Program-made: the position numbers and the translations under genes
In this document: positions 1-8,831 of the stretch, piece after piece
How the letters are laid out: each line of letters begins with the position of its first letter
How positions within the stretch are numbered: position 1 is the first letter of the stretch
Source of the DNA: UBA6136 sp044350805
Lineage (GTDB): Bacteria; Pseudomonadota; Gammaproteobacteria; Methylococcales; Methylococcaceae
Reading direction: 5' to 3'
Assembly: GCA_044350805.1 (NCBI GenBank)
Contig: JBILGU010000011.1
Location: 1 to 64,000 of the forward strand
Length of the DNA stretch: 64,000 nt
The notes under the pieces: generated by a model
Told to the model about the DNA's origin: nothing
The model's input: only the letters and a program-made list of their open reading frames with translations
The model's database searches: none

Positions 1-166
1 TGCGATCCAGCAGGTCATAGGCTTTTACAGCCTGATGGCTCTCCCATATCAACTGAAGAACCTTGCGCCGCATCGGTGTGAAGCGAGCGCCTCTGGTCGC
101 GCAGAGCTGTTCCGCGCGTTGTATTGCCGATGAAATGCATTGAGTGTGGTTATGTGCGTGCATCAT
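1..166 (-). CDS. zur: Fur-family regulator, probably Zur, N-terminal part
   Basis: This is the 5' part of a gene read leftwards off the window edge; about 55 codons are visible. From ATG 166 (or the next ATG, 163) the translation contains AIQRAEQLC, then RFTPMRRKVLQLIWESHQAVKAYDLLD. This matches the N-terminal winged-helix start of Fur-superfamily regulators and is closest to my memory of the zinc regulator Zur. These are metal-dependent DNA-binding repressors. The metal-binding C-terminal half lies outside the window, so zinc specificity is inferred only from the N-terminal pattern and from a Zur-box-like palindrome upstream at 185-207. Fur or PerR cannot be excluded. Confidence 0.7.
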   Translation of the reverse strand, partial: MMHAHNHTQCISSAIQRAEQLCATRGARFTPMRRKVLQLIWESHQAVKAYDLLDR

Positions 167-184
167 TGTCAGTCGTGACTGGCT

Positions 185-207
185 GAAAAGTTATAACATA
201 TCGTATC
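185..207. promoter_or_regulatory. possible Zur-box-like palindrome
   Basis: GTTATAACATATC starts at 190 and contains the perfect palindrome GTTATAAC (190-197). It lies about 24 bases upstream of the Fur/Zur start codon. Proteobacterial Zur boxes are AT-rich palindromes containing GTTATA/TATAAC, so autoregulation, or control of a rightward gene now lost, is plausible. The match is short and by eye only. Confidence 0.35.
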
Positions 208-210
208 AGA

Positions 211-628
211 TGTTCATCTGTCTAACACCCTTAGTCGCCCAAAATTAGCAAGATGAACCACTCCGAAATCTGTGAGTTGCCCCTCGAGCCTTTGAGACCC
301 CTCAGGCAGATACGCATAAAGGGGAGAAGAGCTTCGTCAGGCCTTTGAGCCGACTTCTATCCCTTATCGGTGGTAGGAAATGCGGGCGATTAGTTGGCAT
401 GAGCGCAGCCATAGAGGTCTATTTTCCGCGGGACCCCACCAATCTACATTAGTGTGATTGGGCCAGAAGGTGACCATCGATCAGTGTAACTCCAGTGACC
501 TGCAAGAGTACTTTGCCCTATAGAGATCGAAGGCCCGAACATCTTGAGGGTCGCGCTAGTGCACCACCAGTGTATCTGGCCTTCTAAAAAGCTCCCCGAT
601 TCCGGAGTGAGGTGGGTGATTTTTAGGT
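211..628. other. no recognisable gene
   Basis: This lies between the Zur-like start and the transposase stop. I see no credible gene. A 62-codon leftward frame at 444-632 has no family features. The stretch may include the outer end of the neighbouring insertion sequence, but I could not find convincing terminal inverted repeats. Confidence 0.4.
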
Positions 629-1674
629 TCATCGCGTCTTTACGGGGAAGGCGTCCTTGATCTTTAGAAAAAAGTATTCCGTATCTCGGTACCCGTAGGC
701 CATCCGCTTAATGACCTTGATGCGGTTATTGACCCCTTCCAGCACGCTGGTGTGCATAGGGTACTTCGCTGATGCCAGGATCCCTCTAAGGTACGGCTTC
801 AGCAACTTGGCAAAGCGGATTGCGGCCTCAAGCCCGCTATCCATGGCCATTCGATACCACTCCTTCCATCGCCTGGCGCCAATCTGTACGCTCGGTGCGA
901 ACCAGATCTCCTTGATCGCGGTCTTGAGAAGATAGACCGTAGCCAAAGGTGCATTGGCTGCCAATAGCTCATCCAGTTTAATGGACTGTGTTTCCGATAG
1001 ATTCTCCGGATTTCTCAGCAGAATCCAGCGAGATCGCTTGATTGCGCGTCGCCCTGTCTGGTCAGACTTTAGGGCATTGGCTTGATCAACACGGACACGG
1101 TCAATCACTTCACGACCAAATCGGGCAACGACGTGGAATAAATCGAAAACCACCTCGGCATGAGGACACCGGTCCCTGACTTCCAGATCAAACGCCGTAT
1201 TCATATCCATGGCAACGGCCTCAATGCGTCGGCATCCTTCCTCTCCAAGAAGATCAAAGAAAGGTTTCAGTGTGGCCCGACTGCGTCCCTCACCGACCCA
1301 AAGCACCCGAAGGCGCTGTTCATACATGACGACCGTGGCGTATTGATGGCCCTTGTGCAGAGCAAACTCATCCACCACCAGTCGTCGTGTGACCCCATCC
1401 GCATTGAAGCTACCGTGTAGGGCCTTCAAGCGTCGATGGTCTATGTTCCGAATCGTTTGCCAGTTCAGTCCTGTCAATTGAGAGACGTGCTTGATGGGGA
1501 GGATCTGAACCAATGCCTTGACCCAAGCCTTCAGTCTTCGGGTGAATCGGTCACCCGTCTCAATCCAACTGAGCTTCTCTGTATATCGGCCACCAGTGAT
1601 GGCTGAATCGGTTTGTTTGGCGACTACCAATTTACCGATCTCTTTCCTGTCAATCAGCTTCTCCCAGGAAACTT
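629..1674 (-). pseudogene. ISL3-family transposase, 5'-truncated
   Basis: A DDE transposase of ISL3 type. The catalytic-domain sequence includes RLVVDEFALHKGHQYATVV, then AVAMDMNTAFDLEVRDRCPHA and, near the C terminus, TSVLEGVNNRIKVIKRMAYGYRD. These are typical of ISL3 (DDE_Tnp_ISL3) enzymes. About 333 residues follow the first usable start (TTG 1630). The open frame extends upstream to about 1674 without a start, and the usual N-terminal zinc-finger/HTH region of about 80-100 residues is missing. It therefore appears to be a 5'-truncated, probably immobile copy. It abuts the terminator of the next gene on the same strand. Confidence 0.8.
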
Positions 1675-1684
1675 ACGAAGAACC

Positions 1685-1716
1685 AAAAAAAGCCCCTGTA
1701 TAAACAAGGGCTTTTT
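1685..1716 (-). terminator. rho-independent terminator
   Basis: On the minus strand the sequence reads AAAAAGCCC, a loop, GGGGCTTTTTTT just after the stop codon at 1735. The A-run/T-run symmetry could make it bidirectional. It ends the transcript of the secreted-protein gene at 1735-2379. Confidence 0.75.
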
Positions 1717-1734
1717 CGTATTTGTCGAATTAGC

Positions 1735-2379
1735 TTAGTTAACCGTACCCGTAATAAATGGGCCAGTAGGGTACGTATCCACAAAAATCTCTACCGTGTC
1801 ACCAGCTTGTACTGCCGGAACAGCAATTGCGCCATTTGCGTCTACGCAATCACCATAACGTGCTACCGGTGCAGCACCTCTGTAGCTTGCTACTTCTGAT
1901 TTGTACTCAGCACGTGTTGTGTAAGCTTTCTTCAGATCAAAATCGCAGCTTGCGTATTCAGCGCCACCACGCAAAAGACTTAAAGAAACGCTTGCTGCTT
2001 GTGCTGCTGCGCTGTCAGAAACGCCAATAACTGTGCTCGGCAGTCGAATTTTTACTTCGCTTTCAAACTTTGTGCTGTTTGTCTTCGTTTCAAATTCAAT
2101 CTTGCCGTAAGCGCCAGTCTGTAACGTGCTGGTCAAATAAGCCTTTAACTTGGTGCGCGTCGATGCTCCACTATTGCTGCTGCTGCCAGTACTCGTGCCG
2201 CTACAGTTGTGGTCATCTCTATCGTCATTTCTGCTGCTATGTACGCTGCGTACTCTGTTACGTCCGCTTCTGCAGTCGTCGTCATTGTCGCCATCTCTGT
2301 CAGCAAAAGCCTAGCCACTTAACAACGTAAATCCAGCAAGTAGCGCGCTAACGATAATGTATCTGTTTCTCATTTCCAT
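1735..2379 (-). pseudogene. exported protein with in-frame TAG at the signal-peptide boundary
   Basis: Translation from ATG 2379 (AAGGA five bases upstream) gives a signal-peptide-like start, MEMRNRYIIVSALLAGFTLLSG. A TAG codon follows at 2313-2311. The frame then continues as AFADRDGDNDDDCRSGRNR into a Ser/Asn/Asp-rich stretch and a folded-looking region ending ...FVDTYPTGPFITGTVN. The signal peptide, ribosome-binding site, mature chain and terminator are all in place, so a single nonsense change (perhaps from a Gln, Glu or Trp codon) seems to have inactivated an otherwise intact gene. Initiation at internal Met 2136 would give a 133-residue protein without an export signal. I do not recognise the family. 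Confidence 0.6.
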
Positions 2380-2594
2380 TTATTCCTTTAAGATATTAAG
2401 CCCCATAAAAAGATACAGCTTTGTTATACGCTTATTTCGAATGCACTTGTTACAAACGAGCCCTGTATTAGGGAATGATTTGTTTCCTAAAGAAAAACAA
2501 TCCTCAATCGTCGTTCAGTACAAATAGTCCGTTTCGTACCGTGTAGCCCTTCAGCGCATTGCTCACCACCTTTTCAAGTGTTATGTGATGATCA
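2380..2594. other. intergenic, no gene seen
   Basis: This should contain the promoter of the leftward exported-protein gene. It is AT-rich, and I cannot assign -10/-35 boxes with confidence. Confidence 0.3.
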
Positions 2595-2774
2595 TTAAGG
2601 CTTGAGCCACTCATCGAGCTTTTTTATCAGTTTTAGGATTGGTCTGTTGACCCCCGGAATCATCGACAAAATCAAAATAATGAGCATCACGATGAAGACG
2701 GAGGAGGCGATCTGCGCGAAATCCCCGATGGCTAACGCAATCTCATAATTTTCGGCCTTGAAGATGTTTTTCAC
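2595..2774 (-). CDS. small membrane protein (hypothetical)
   Basis: A 59-residue frame from GTG 2774: MKNIFKAENYEIALAIGDFA, then a hydrophobic segment (ASSVFIVMLIILILSMIPGV) and a basic tail ending KKLDEWLKP. One transmembrane helix is predicted by eye, at residues 22-41. There is no ATG and only a weak upstream GGTAG, so the start is uncertain. It lies just downstream of the decayed beta-propeller gene on the same strand. No family recognised. Confidence 0.4.
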   Translation of the reverse strand: MKNIFKAENYEIALAIGDFAQIASSVFIVMLIILILSMIPGVNRPILKLIKKLDEWLKP

Positions 2775-2806
2775 GGAATCAAAAAAACTACCGATATCTG
2801 AGATGA

Positions 2807-3773
2807 CTAGGGGGCAATCGCCACCCCCCAGGGTTCAAGACCAACAGCAATAGACCTCTCAACCTTGCGGCTTTCGAGATTAATTATCGACATTACTCAC
2901 CCCATTGGCGGCATAGAGATACTTCTCTTCAGGCCCGAAGGTGATATTCCAGACCCTCTGGCCCACCAGCCAGTAATCCTTGATGTCGAGTGTCTGAGCA
3001 TCCATGACTGCTATGCGATTGGCGGGTCCAAGAGCGACATACGCCCATTTGCGATCTTTATCAATTTGAATACCTACCGGTTGCAACTTTTCGGTCTCTG
3101 CTGACGCCGGGAACGGAAAATGAGATTCGGCCGAGTGGTCGTCGATTTGAGCTGTCAAGAACGAAGACCGATCCTGCGATTTCAGAAGATACCCAGACCT
3201 GCTTGCCATCTCGGGTAAACGAACAGGCACAAGGTCTTGGATAAACCAGAGTAATGTCGACAACGCTGAGTGATGCTGTATCAATCCAGTGGGCCATATT
3301 GGTTGTCTCGCTGGTGCTCACGACCCACCGCCCATCTGGGCTAATACAGATGCCTTCGGGCTAAACGCCAACATTGATTTCCTTAATGGCTTTCCTTTTT
3401 TCAATGTCGACCACGGTCACCATGCTGTCGTCTTCGTTTGAGGCGTAAAGACGTTTGCCGTCAGGAGAAATCACAAACGTTTCTGTATCCCTTCCCGAAG
3501 GGAGTTTGGCCACAGCTTTTTGGATGTCAGATCGAACTGCTTGATCGTGTGTTCGTCGCTAACAGCCACAAAAAATGACTTCTGATCTGGAGCCATCATG
3601 AGGCCTCGAGGCCTTTTGCCGGCTTTGATGCATGATGCCACTGTGCCTTCGGGGACAACAACAGCGACTTCATTGCCGCTCTCAACGGAAATATATGCAG
3701 TATCCGCATGTGTGCCTTCCGCCCAAAGCAGGAACATCATGCTTGAAAGAAACGATATGCGGAAACTGAACAT
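2807..3773 (-). pseudogene. YVTN/PQQ-associated beta-propeller protein, decayed
   Basis: This is a periplasmic seven-bladed-propeller protein of the kind annotated as PQQ-dependent-catabolism-associated (TIGR03866 type), found beside PQQ alcohol dehydrogenases. The start at ATG 3773 has GGAG nine bases upstream and a signal peptide (MFSFRISFLSSMMFLLWAEG). Homologous blades continue in all three frames: PDGKRLYASNEDDSMVTVVD, PEGICISPDGRWVVSTSETT, PANRIAVMDAQ and a terminal VGLEPWGVAIAP before TAG 2809. I count frameshifts near 3505, 3100 and 2890, and a nonsense TAG at 3363-3361 where relatives have GVEPEG. The gene is almost certainly non-functional, although its upstream palindromes are intact. 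Confidence 0.85.
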
Positions 3774-3842
3774 CGGATGGACTCCAAAATTGCGAGCCGA
3801 GAATTTCAGGCCATTTAACGGCACCCATCGAATGAAAAAAAA

Positions 3843-3858
3843 GGGAAATTTTCCCGAA
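3843..3858. promoter_or_regulatory. regulon palindrome, copy 1 (variant)
   Basis: GGGAAATTTTCCCGAA, with GGGAAA/TTTCCC dyad symmetry. It lies about 70 bases upstream of the decayed propeller start and 13 bases from copy 2. It has the same core as the sites at 3872, 6937 and 17904. It is interpreted as an operator. Confidence 0.65.
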
Positions 3859-3871
3859 TAAGTGAAAAACT

Positions 3872-3888
3872 GGGAAATTTTCCCTAGG
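3872..3888. promoter_or_regulatory. regulon palindrome, copy 2
   Basis: GGGAAATTTTCCCTAGG, identical over all 17 bases to the sites at 6941-6957 and (reverse complement) 17904-17920. With copy 1 it forms a tandem, the centres about 29 bases apart, nearly three helical turns. This suits cooperative binding of a dimeric LuxR-type response regulator. Confidence 0.7.
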
Positions 3889-3953
3889 CAGGAAGGGACC
3901 ATGATCGCTACGATTTGATGATGAAATCGGAGTTGTTAGGAACGGAATCAGTA

Positions 3954-3974
3954 CAAAACGGCTGGGCCGTTTTG
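3954..3974. promoter_or_regulatory. perfect inverted repeat upstream of the PepSY gene
   Basis: Two 9-base arms, CAAAACGGC and GCCGTTTTG, are separated by TGG. No T-run follows, so it is not a standard terminator. It lies about 425 bases upstream of the PepSY start at 4399, in a stretch (3903-4398) with no credible gene. It may be a regulator site or an RNA hairpin. Confidence 0.35.
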
Positions 3975-4398
3975 AGTCCACCCAGTCAGATGGGATCCGA
4001 AAAAAAGTAGAGTGCGTTTGCAGTTGTGGTAATCGAAGGGTTTTTTATTGGCTGGATCGGACAAAGGGGAGATTGCCATCGTGCATCTGCCAGATAGGCC
4101 CGTCCCTAAAGACCTCGATACAGAATAAGGAACTTCAACGGGCCACGGATGAGGTCAACAATGAGTGGCAGTTTGTCAGCAATGGTTTTTTGCCACCGGC
4201 CAACGGATTTACAAAGGAAGGTAAGTCGGTCTGGGATCTATCCGCTAATGCAAGAATTCTCGGAATCAACTGAAACGATTTACTGGACGCAGTCAGGAGG
4301 ACAGAGATACCCCAGGCACGAATGCCTAAAAAAGTGACGGAGTGACCCGCCGGGAAGGTGGATCCGCCAGACCAATTCTTCATAACCGGAGTAATACT

Positions 4399-4917
4399 AT
4401 GAAAAGTTCTTCTAAACTGCAGTTGAGCGGTCTTTGCATCGCCCTCTCTATGGCCTACGGAACGGTCGTTGCTAGTGAAAAATCAATCGTTGATAGCTGT
4501 GTAAAGGCCGCTCAGGCGCAGTTGGCCGGTGACATGGTGAAGATGGAAAAAAAGACCGAAGGTAAAAAAACGGTCTATGAGTTTGAAATCAAGGGCAAGG
4601 ATTCCACCATGGAATTCGAGTGTGATGCAGCGACTGGCCAGATCACCGAGAACGAAGTTGAAGTTGATAGTCCTGAAGACCCCAGATTCAAGGCCAAGGC
4701 CAAAATCACGCTGGATCAGGCTAAGGAAATTGCTCTGAAAAAGCATCCCGGCAACATCGTTGAAACCGAGTTCGAGATTGAATCGGACGGCCGGGTGTCC
4801 TACGAATTTGACATCAAGGGTGCTGATAGTCAGGAAGTTAAGATTGAAATTGATGCAGTAACCGGAAAGATCGCGGAAGACGACGAGAAAGAGATTTACC
4901 AGATCGGTAAGGAATAA
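4399..4917 (+). CDS. periplasmic two-PepSY-domain protein, lanpepsy-like lanthanide-binding candidate
   Basis: A 172-residue exported protein. The signal peptide is MKSSSKLQLSGLCIALSMAYG up to about residue 26; a CCGGAG ribosome site precedes ATG 4399. Two PepSY repeats follow. The second is clearest, from ITLDQAKEIALKKHPGNIVE through GRVSYEFDIKG to VKIEIDAVTGKI; the first ends in MEFECDAATGQI. The mature chain is very acidic. The same layout (signal, two PepSY domains, acidic) describes lanpepsy of Methylobacillus flagellatus, an experimentally described lanthanide-binding protein. Here it is followed after 24 bases by a histidine kinase/response regulator pair and lies upstream of a xoxF cluster. 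Periplasmic lanthanide binding, buffering or presentation to the sensor kinase is inferred from family and context. Confidence 0.75.
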   Translation: MKSSSKLQLSGLCIALSMAYGTVVASEKSIVDSCVKAAQAQLAGDMVKMEKKTEGKKTVYEFEIKGKDSTMEFECDAATGQITENEVEVDSPEDPRFKAKAKITLDQAKEIALKKHPGNIVETEFEIESDGRVSYEFDIKGADSQEVKIEIDAVTGKIAEDDEKEIYQIGKE

Positions 4918-4941
4918 GGTGATTCAAGGGCCGGTGATGCA

Positions 4942-6279
4942 GTGAATGTGAAGCTTAGTCTTGAGTCGAGACTCAATCTCTCTATAGCCTTCATCATGCT
5001 GTTCATCATCGGTCTGGGCTTCGGTTGGGCGGTCCGTGATGCGCGAGAATCTGTTCGTCGCGAGGCGGGAGCGAGCGTTGGGCTAGCCTTGAGTCTTATT
5101 GACGCAGCGCTTGTCGCGGGAGATCTCAAACCTACCGCAATTCATGCCTGGATTGAAAAGATCAGTCATGTGGACCGTATACGTCACCTCCGTATTGCGG
5201 TGACATCAAGTAATGCTGGCCCCGTTCTTCAGGGGATTTCGGCTCTGGACAACCTGGCCGATGGGGTGCCCAGGTGGTTTCGTGGGGCCGTCGTTTCTGA
5301 GCCCCTCGTGGTTGTCCGCGAAGTGAAGTTTGGAACCGAGCGCCCCGTCTATATCCACATCGAATCCTATGCTGAAGATGAAATCAGGGAAGCTTGGGAG
5401 GAGGTGCAGGGTTTTCTGATGCTTCAGGGCCTTTTATTGTTGGCTATCTACGGGGCAGTTCATCTTCTGGCCGGACGCGCACTGAGGCCGGTTGGACCAA
5501 TACTCAGGGGGTTAAATGCTATCGAAGAGGGGGATTACGACACCTGTTTGCCTCGGTTTGGACTTTCAGAGCTCGACAGAATTTCCTCAGGAATCAATCA
5601 TCTATCCAGGTCTCTCAATGCTTCGAGGGACGAAAATCGAGCCTTAACCCGACACTCGCTCTCAATACAGGAAGAAGAGCGAAGGAGTATTGCGCAGGAA
5701 ATTCATGACGAATTTGGTCAGAACCTTACCGCTATCAAAATGATGAGCAGGGCAATGGTTACAAATCCTGGCGAAGGGGCCAGGGCTGATCAGGAAGTTC
5801 AGCGTTTGTGTGATCGCTTGTTCGGTGTCGTTCACTCACTCATGCGCCGGTTAAGACCGATGGTGCTTGAGGACCTCGGTTTGAAGGCCGCGATTTCCGA
5901 TCTACGTGATCACTGGCTCATCACATCTCCTCATCTTGAAATCATCTTCCACTGTGAATCTGCTCTAGATGAACTGCGAGGAGAGATGAGTATTGAAATT
6001 TATCGGATTATTCAGGAAGCCCTGACCAATACCTTGCGTCATTCTGGTGGCACTCTATCGGAGATTAGCATCATGGAGAGAAGCCCCTCGACGATTCAGT
6101 TGATCATCAAAGATAACGGCAGAGGAATCTCCCAATCCAAAAAAAAGCGGGGATTCGGGCTTTTAGGGATGCGGGAGCGGGTGGCTAGTCTTCAGGGCCA
6201 GTTCAAACTGATTAATCGTCCAGGGCAGGGGTTAGAGATCCGGATCGATTTGCCTTTGAAAAACACTAAAGATGACTGA
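4942..6279 (+). CDS. membrane sensor histidine kinase (NarX/UhpB type, HisKA_3)
   Basis: A 445-residue kinase from GTG 4942. TM1 is at about residues 13-31 and TM2 at about 150-172, enclosing a periplasmic sensor region of about 120 residues. A HAMP-like segment follows, then a HisKA_3 dimerisation box with phospho-acceptor H255 in SIAQEIHDEFGQNLTAIK. The HATPase_c domain shows DNGRGI and GFGLLGMRERV. It overlaps the response regulator start by 8 bases and follows the PepSY gene, so the three are likely co-transcribed. In methylotrophs such pairs (MxaY/MxaB type) control the lanthanide switch between methanol dehydrogenases. That role and the signal sensed are inferred here. Confidence 0.85.
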   Translation: MNVKLSLESRLNLSIAFIMLFIIGLGFGWAVRDARESVRREAGASVGLALSLIDAALVAGDLKPTAIHAWIEKISHVDRIRHLRIAVTSSNAGPVLQGISALDNLADGVPRWFRGAVVSEPLVVVREVKFGTERPVYIHIESYAEDEIREAWEEVQGFLMLQGLLLLAIYGAVHLLAGRALRPVGPILRGLNAIEEGDYDTCLPRFGLSELDRISSGINHLSRSLNASRDENRALTRHSLSIQEEERRSIAQEIHDEFGQNLTAIKMMSRAMVTNPGEGARADQEVQRLCDRLFGVVHSLMRRLRPMVLEDLGLKAAISDLRDHWLITSPHLEIIFHCESALDELRGEMSIEIYRIIQEALTNTLRHSGGTLSEISIMERSPSTIQLIIKDNGRGISQSKKKRGFGLLGMRERVASLQGQFKLINRPGQGLEIRIDLPLKNTKDD

Positions 6280-6922
6280 TTCCTTAATGACCGTAATGCT
6301 GGTCGATGACCATTCAGTGGTTCGCACGGGTTACCGAATGCTTCTGGAAATGACCGGGGACTTCTCCGTGGTTTCGGAGGTTGAAAGTGGTGATGCTGCC
6401 GTTGATCAGTACAATCTATGGAGACCGAGCGTTGTAGTGATTGATCTCAATCTGCCCGGAATTAGTGGGATCGAGGCCACGCGGCGCATCATCCAGATCG
6501 ATGGGGATGCCAAAGTTCTTGTTTTCAGTATCCACGACGAATCGATATATGTGACGCGTTCCTTTGATGCGGGGGCCAGCGGTTATCTTTGCAAAAGCTG
6601 TTCGCCCGGTGAAATGGTGGAAGCGGTTCGAACAGTTGCCTCCGGAAAGCTCTTTACCGGATCGAATCTGCGTCATACGGGAGACAAGTCAGAAATCAGG
6701 GGGGAAGATTCCATGCGTTATCTCTCTGCCAGGGAGTTTGAGGTCTTCCAGCTTTTGGGGAGGGGGCAAGACTCAAGAGATATTGCTAATTCCCTTGGGA
6801 TTACTGCAAAAACTGTCTCGAACTACGTGATCCTGATCAAGGAAAAACTAGCACTAAGCTCTACGAGTGAACTTGTAAGCATGGCGACCCAGTTCATCGC
6901 ATCGCATCGGCCTATTCTCTAA
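6272..6922 (+). CDS. LuxR/NarL-family response regulator
   Basis: 216 residues: a receiver domain with acidic pocket D12-D13 and phospho-acceptor D58 (VVVIDLNLPGISG), then a C-terminal LuxR-type HTH (LSAREFEVFQLLGRGQDSRDIANS, then LGITAKTVSNYVILIKEKL). It accepts phosphate from the upstream kinase and binds DNA as a dimer. Its stop lies only 15 bases before the palindrome at 6937, and three other copies of that site lie in the window, all around the lanthanide cluster. I infer that these are its binding sites. It resembles MxaB-type regulators of methanol dehydrogenase genes, but I do not assign that symbol. Confidence 0.85.
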   Translation: MTDSLMTVMLVDDHSVVRTGYRMLLEMTGDFSVVSEVESGDAAVDQYNLWRPSVVVIDLNLPGISGIEATRRIIQIDGDAKVLVFSIHDESIYVTRSFDAGASGYLCKSCSPGEMVEAVRTVASGKLFTGSNLRHTGDKSEIRGEDSMRYLSAREFEVFQLLGRGQDSRDIANSLGITAKTVSNYVILIKEKLALSSTSELVSMATQFIASHRPIL

Positions 6923-6936
6923 AAATATTTTTCCTG

Positions 6937-6957
6937 TTTCGGGAAATTTTCCCTAGG
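6937..6957. promoter_or_regulatory. regulon palindrome, copy 3, upstream of the RTX gene
   Basis: TTTC followed by GGGAAATTTTCCCTAGG. These 21 bases are identical to the reverse complement of 17904-17924. The centre is about 66 bases upstream of GTG 7013. A possible -10 (TATTAG, 6974-6979) would put the palindrome at about -40, a usual place for an activator. Confidence 0.7.
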
Positions 6958-7012
6958 CCTTTCAGTCATCTGTTATTAGATTCCATGCTTCGAATAAAAA
7001 CGGAGCATAACA

Positions 7013-8791
7013 GTGCTGAAAAAGAACATGAACTGGCAGCTGGTCGCTGCAACGGTTCTAGCCTCAAGCATCCATGCCGTTCTCGCACAGGATGTGAGTT
7101 CAGGTGCTTACGTGGGGACGGCCGGTTCAGATGAATTTGTTGTCATTGATAAAACTGTTCCTGAAGGAACGACCATCGATGGCCTTGTAGGCAACAAGGA
7201 CGATCTCGGAAGGACCGCTTCTGGAGTTTATGATCCGAAAAAGACCTATACGTTGGCTCAAACACTCACTTTAGCAACGGATGCGACGGTTAATCTGGGA
7301 TTCCAGCAGACCGGCCCAGGCGTCTTTTCCACTTCTGCGATCTCTACAGCCACGACCACTCGTGGAACGCCCAACTATGTCGATCGGATTGTTTTCACTA
7401 AGTCGGGCGATTTCACTAATCTACTTTTCACGAATATTGAGGAGCTTCATCTCAGTAATGGTGTGAAGGCCAGAATTTCGAGCGAAGCCTTTGAAGAGGA
7501 TGCAACATCGCTAGATCTGGGACTCATGAATCCGGGACTACATTTCTTTGGCACACCAGGCGGAAGGCCGGAGCGACTCACGATTGTCGCAGAAGCCGAC
7601 GAGACTCCCATCACCGCTCCCTCTGGCCAGCAGTATTATCAGGCCGATGTCCAGCTCGATGATTCCTCTACGGCAGATCTGGCACATGATGGCGTTGAAC
7701 TCTTCTTCGACTTTGCTGATGCTTTCGAGCTAGCGGAGTTTTATCCGTTGGTCAGGAGCGGTAAAGCAGGACTTTATGCGCGCATGGATGGTTCTAATAA
7801 CGCCGATTACGTCACCGGCTCTGTCGGTATCGACAATGTAACGGTCCGAACCGGAAACGATACGGTCTTTGCCGGTGACAGCAACGACTATCTGGTCGGT
7901 GGCGCGGGTGCCGATTATCTCAAGGGTGAAAAGGGCGATGACCTTTTCATCATCAGCGGTTTCTCCGGTCTGATTGGCAATGGCGAGGGTAAAGCGAGCC
8001 TAGGGGAAAATCAGTGGGTCGATGGCGATCGAGTTAATGGCGGCCCCGGCTTTGATATTTTCCGAATCACAGCGGGCGCTACCAATCCCATTGATGGCAC
8101 CATCGTTTTGACTGATCGCAACTTTGCACTCATGGATGCTGTCGAGATTGCGACTGAGGCAACGCGCCTCAAGTCGGAGGACGGGGCGACCCAATTGATC
8201 AATGGACACAAGTACGCACGTTTTGGGACGACCGTAGCCGTGGGCACCGGTGTGAAGCAGGGAGAATCTCTCAATAATGTGATCGTTGATGCGAGTGCCA
8301 TCAAGGCTAAAGGCTTAATTTTCCGGGGTAACGGAAACGCAAACACTTTCATCGGAACGCGTAAGAACGATACGTTCGTATCCAATGGGGGTGTCGACAT
8401 CCTCTCAGGTGGTCTGGGTAAGAATGTCTATCAATATGGCTATGTTCATGAGTTCACCGCCAATGACAAGACAAACGTCTATGACGATGTGGCTACTGCG
8501 CTGGCTTCCAAGGACGCCGACATCATCACTGACTTCAAGAGCAAGAAGGATCAAATTAAGCTCGAATCAGCGCTCTTCAATGGACTGGGTGGCGTAGGAA
8601 AGATCAGTGACAGCCTGCTCTCGCAGGGCGCTGGTGGCGGAACTGTGACAACAGACACCCGCCTGATCTTCGATACCAATACGAGTCAGTTGAGCTACGA
8701 TCCCGATGGGAGTGGCCCACAAAAAGCCGTGCTGATCGCAACTCTGCAGGGCGTACCCCTGCTGCTGCCTTCGGATATCGTGATCTACTAA
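7013..8791 (+). CDS. Sec-exported RTX-like acidic metal-binding protein
   Basis: 592 residues from GTG 7013, with a classical signal peptide (MNWQLVAATVLASSIHAVLA). There is a glycine/aspartate RTX block at about 281-312 (NDTVFAGDSNDYLVGGAGAD, then YLKGEKGDDLF), a second at about 441-472 (GVDILSGGLGKNVY), and a serralysin-like end, ADIITDFKSKKDQIKL, at about 500-517. RTX nonapeptides bind Ca2+ and could accept Ln3+. RTX proteins usually leave by type I secretion with a C-terminal signal; here the N-terminal Sec signal suggests a periplasmic or type II-exported protein. It stands alone behind regulon palindrome copy 3, next to the kinase/regulator pair and upstream of the TonB receptor. A role in lanthanide capture is inferred. 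Confidence 0.75.
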   Translation: MLKKNMNWQLVAATVLASSIHAVLAQDVSSGAYVGTAGSDEFVVIDKTVPEGTTIDGLVGNKDDLGRTASGVYDPKKTYTLAQTLTLATDATVNLGFQQTGPGVFSTSAISTATTTRGTPNYVDRIVFTKSGDFTNLLFTNIEELHLSNGVKARISSEAFEEDATSLDLGLMNPGLHFFGTPGGRPERLTIVAEADETPITAPSGQQYYQADVQLDDSSTADLAHDGVELFFDFADAFELAEFYPLVRSGKAGLYARMDGSNNADYVTGSVGIDNVTVRTGNDTVFAGDSNDYLVGGAGADYLKGEKGDDLFIISGFSGLIGNGEGKASLGENQWVDGDRVNGGPGFDIFRITAGATNPIDGTIVLTDRNFALMDAVEIATEATRLKSEDGATQLINGHKYARFGTTVAVGTGVKQGESLNNVIVDASAIKAKGLIFRGNGNANTFIGTRKNDTFVSNGGVDILSGGLGKNVYQYGYVHEFTANDKTNVYDDVATALASKDADIITDFKSKKDQIKLESALFNGLGGVGKISDSLLSQGAGGGTVTTDTRLIFDTNTSQLSYDPDGSGPQKAVLIATLQGVPLLLPSDIVIY

Positions 8792-8831
8792 AAGTTTATC
8801 GATTGGCCGTATCTCACTGTAGGTAGAGAGA

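Noticed and set aside
1160..1420. Rightward frames inside the transposase
   Set aside because: Shadows of the leftward DDE domain.
8011..8400. Frames antisense to the RTX gene
   Set aside because: Compositional shadows of the Gly/Asp-rich repeats.
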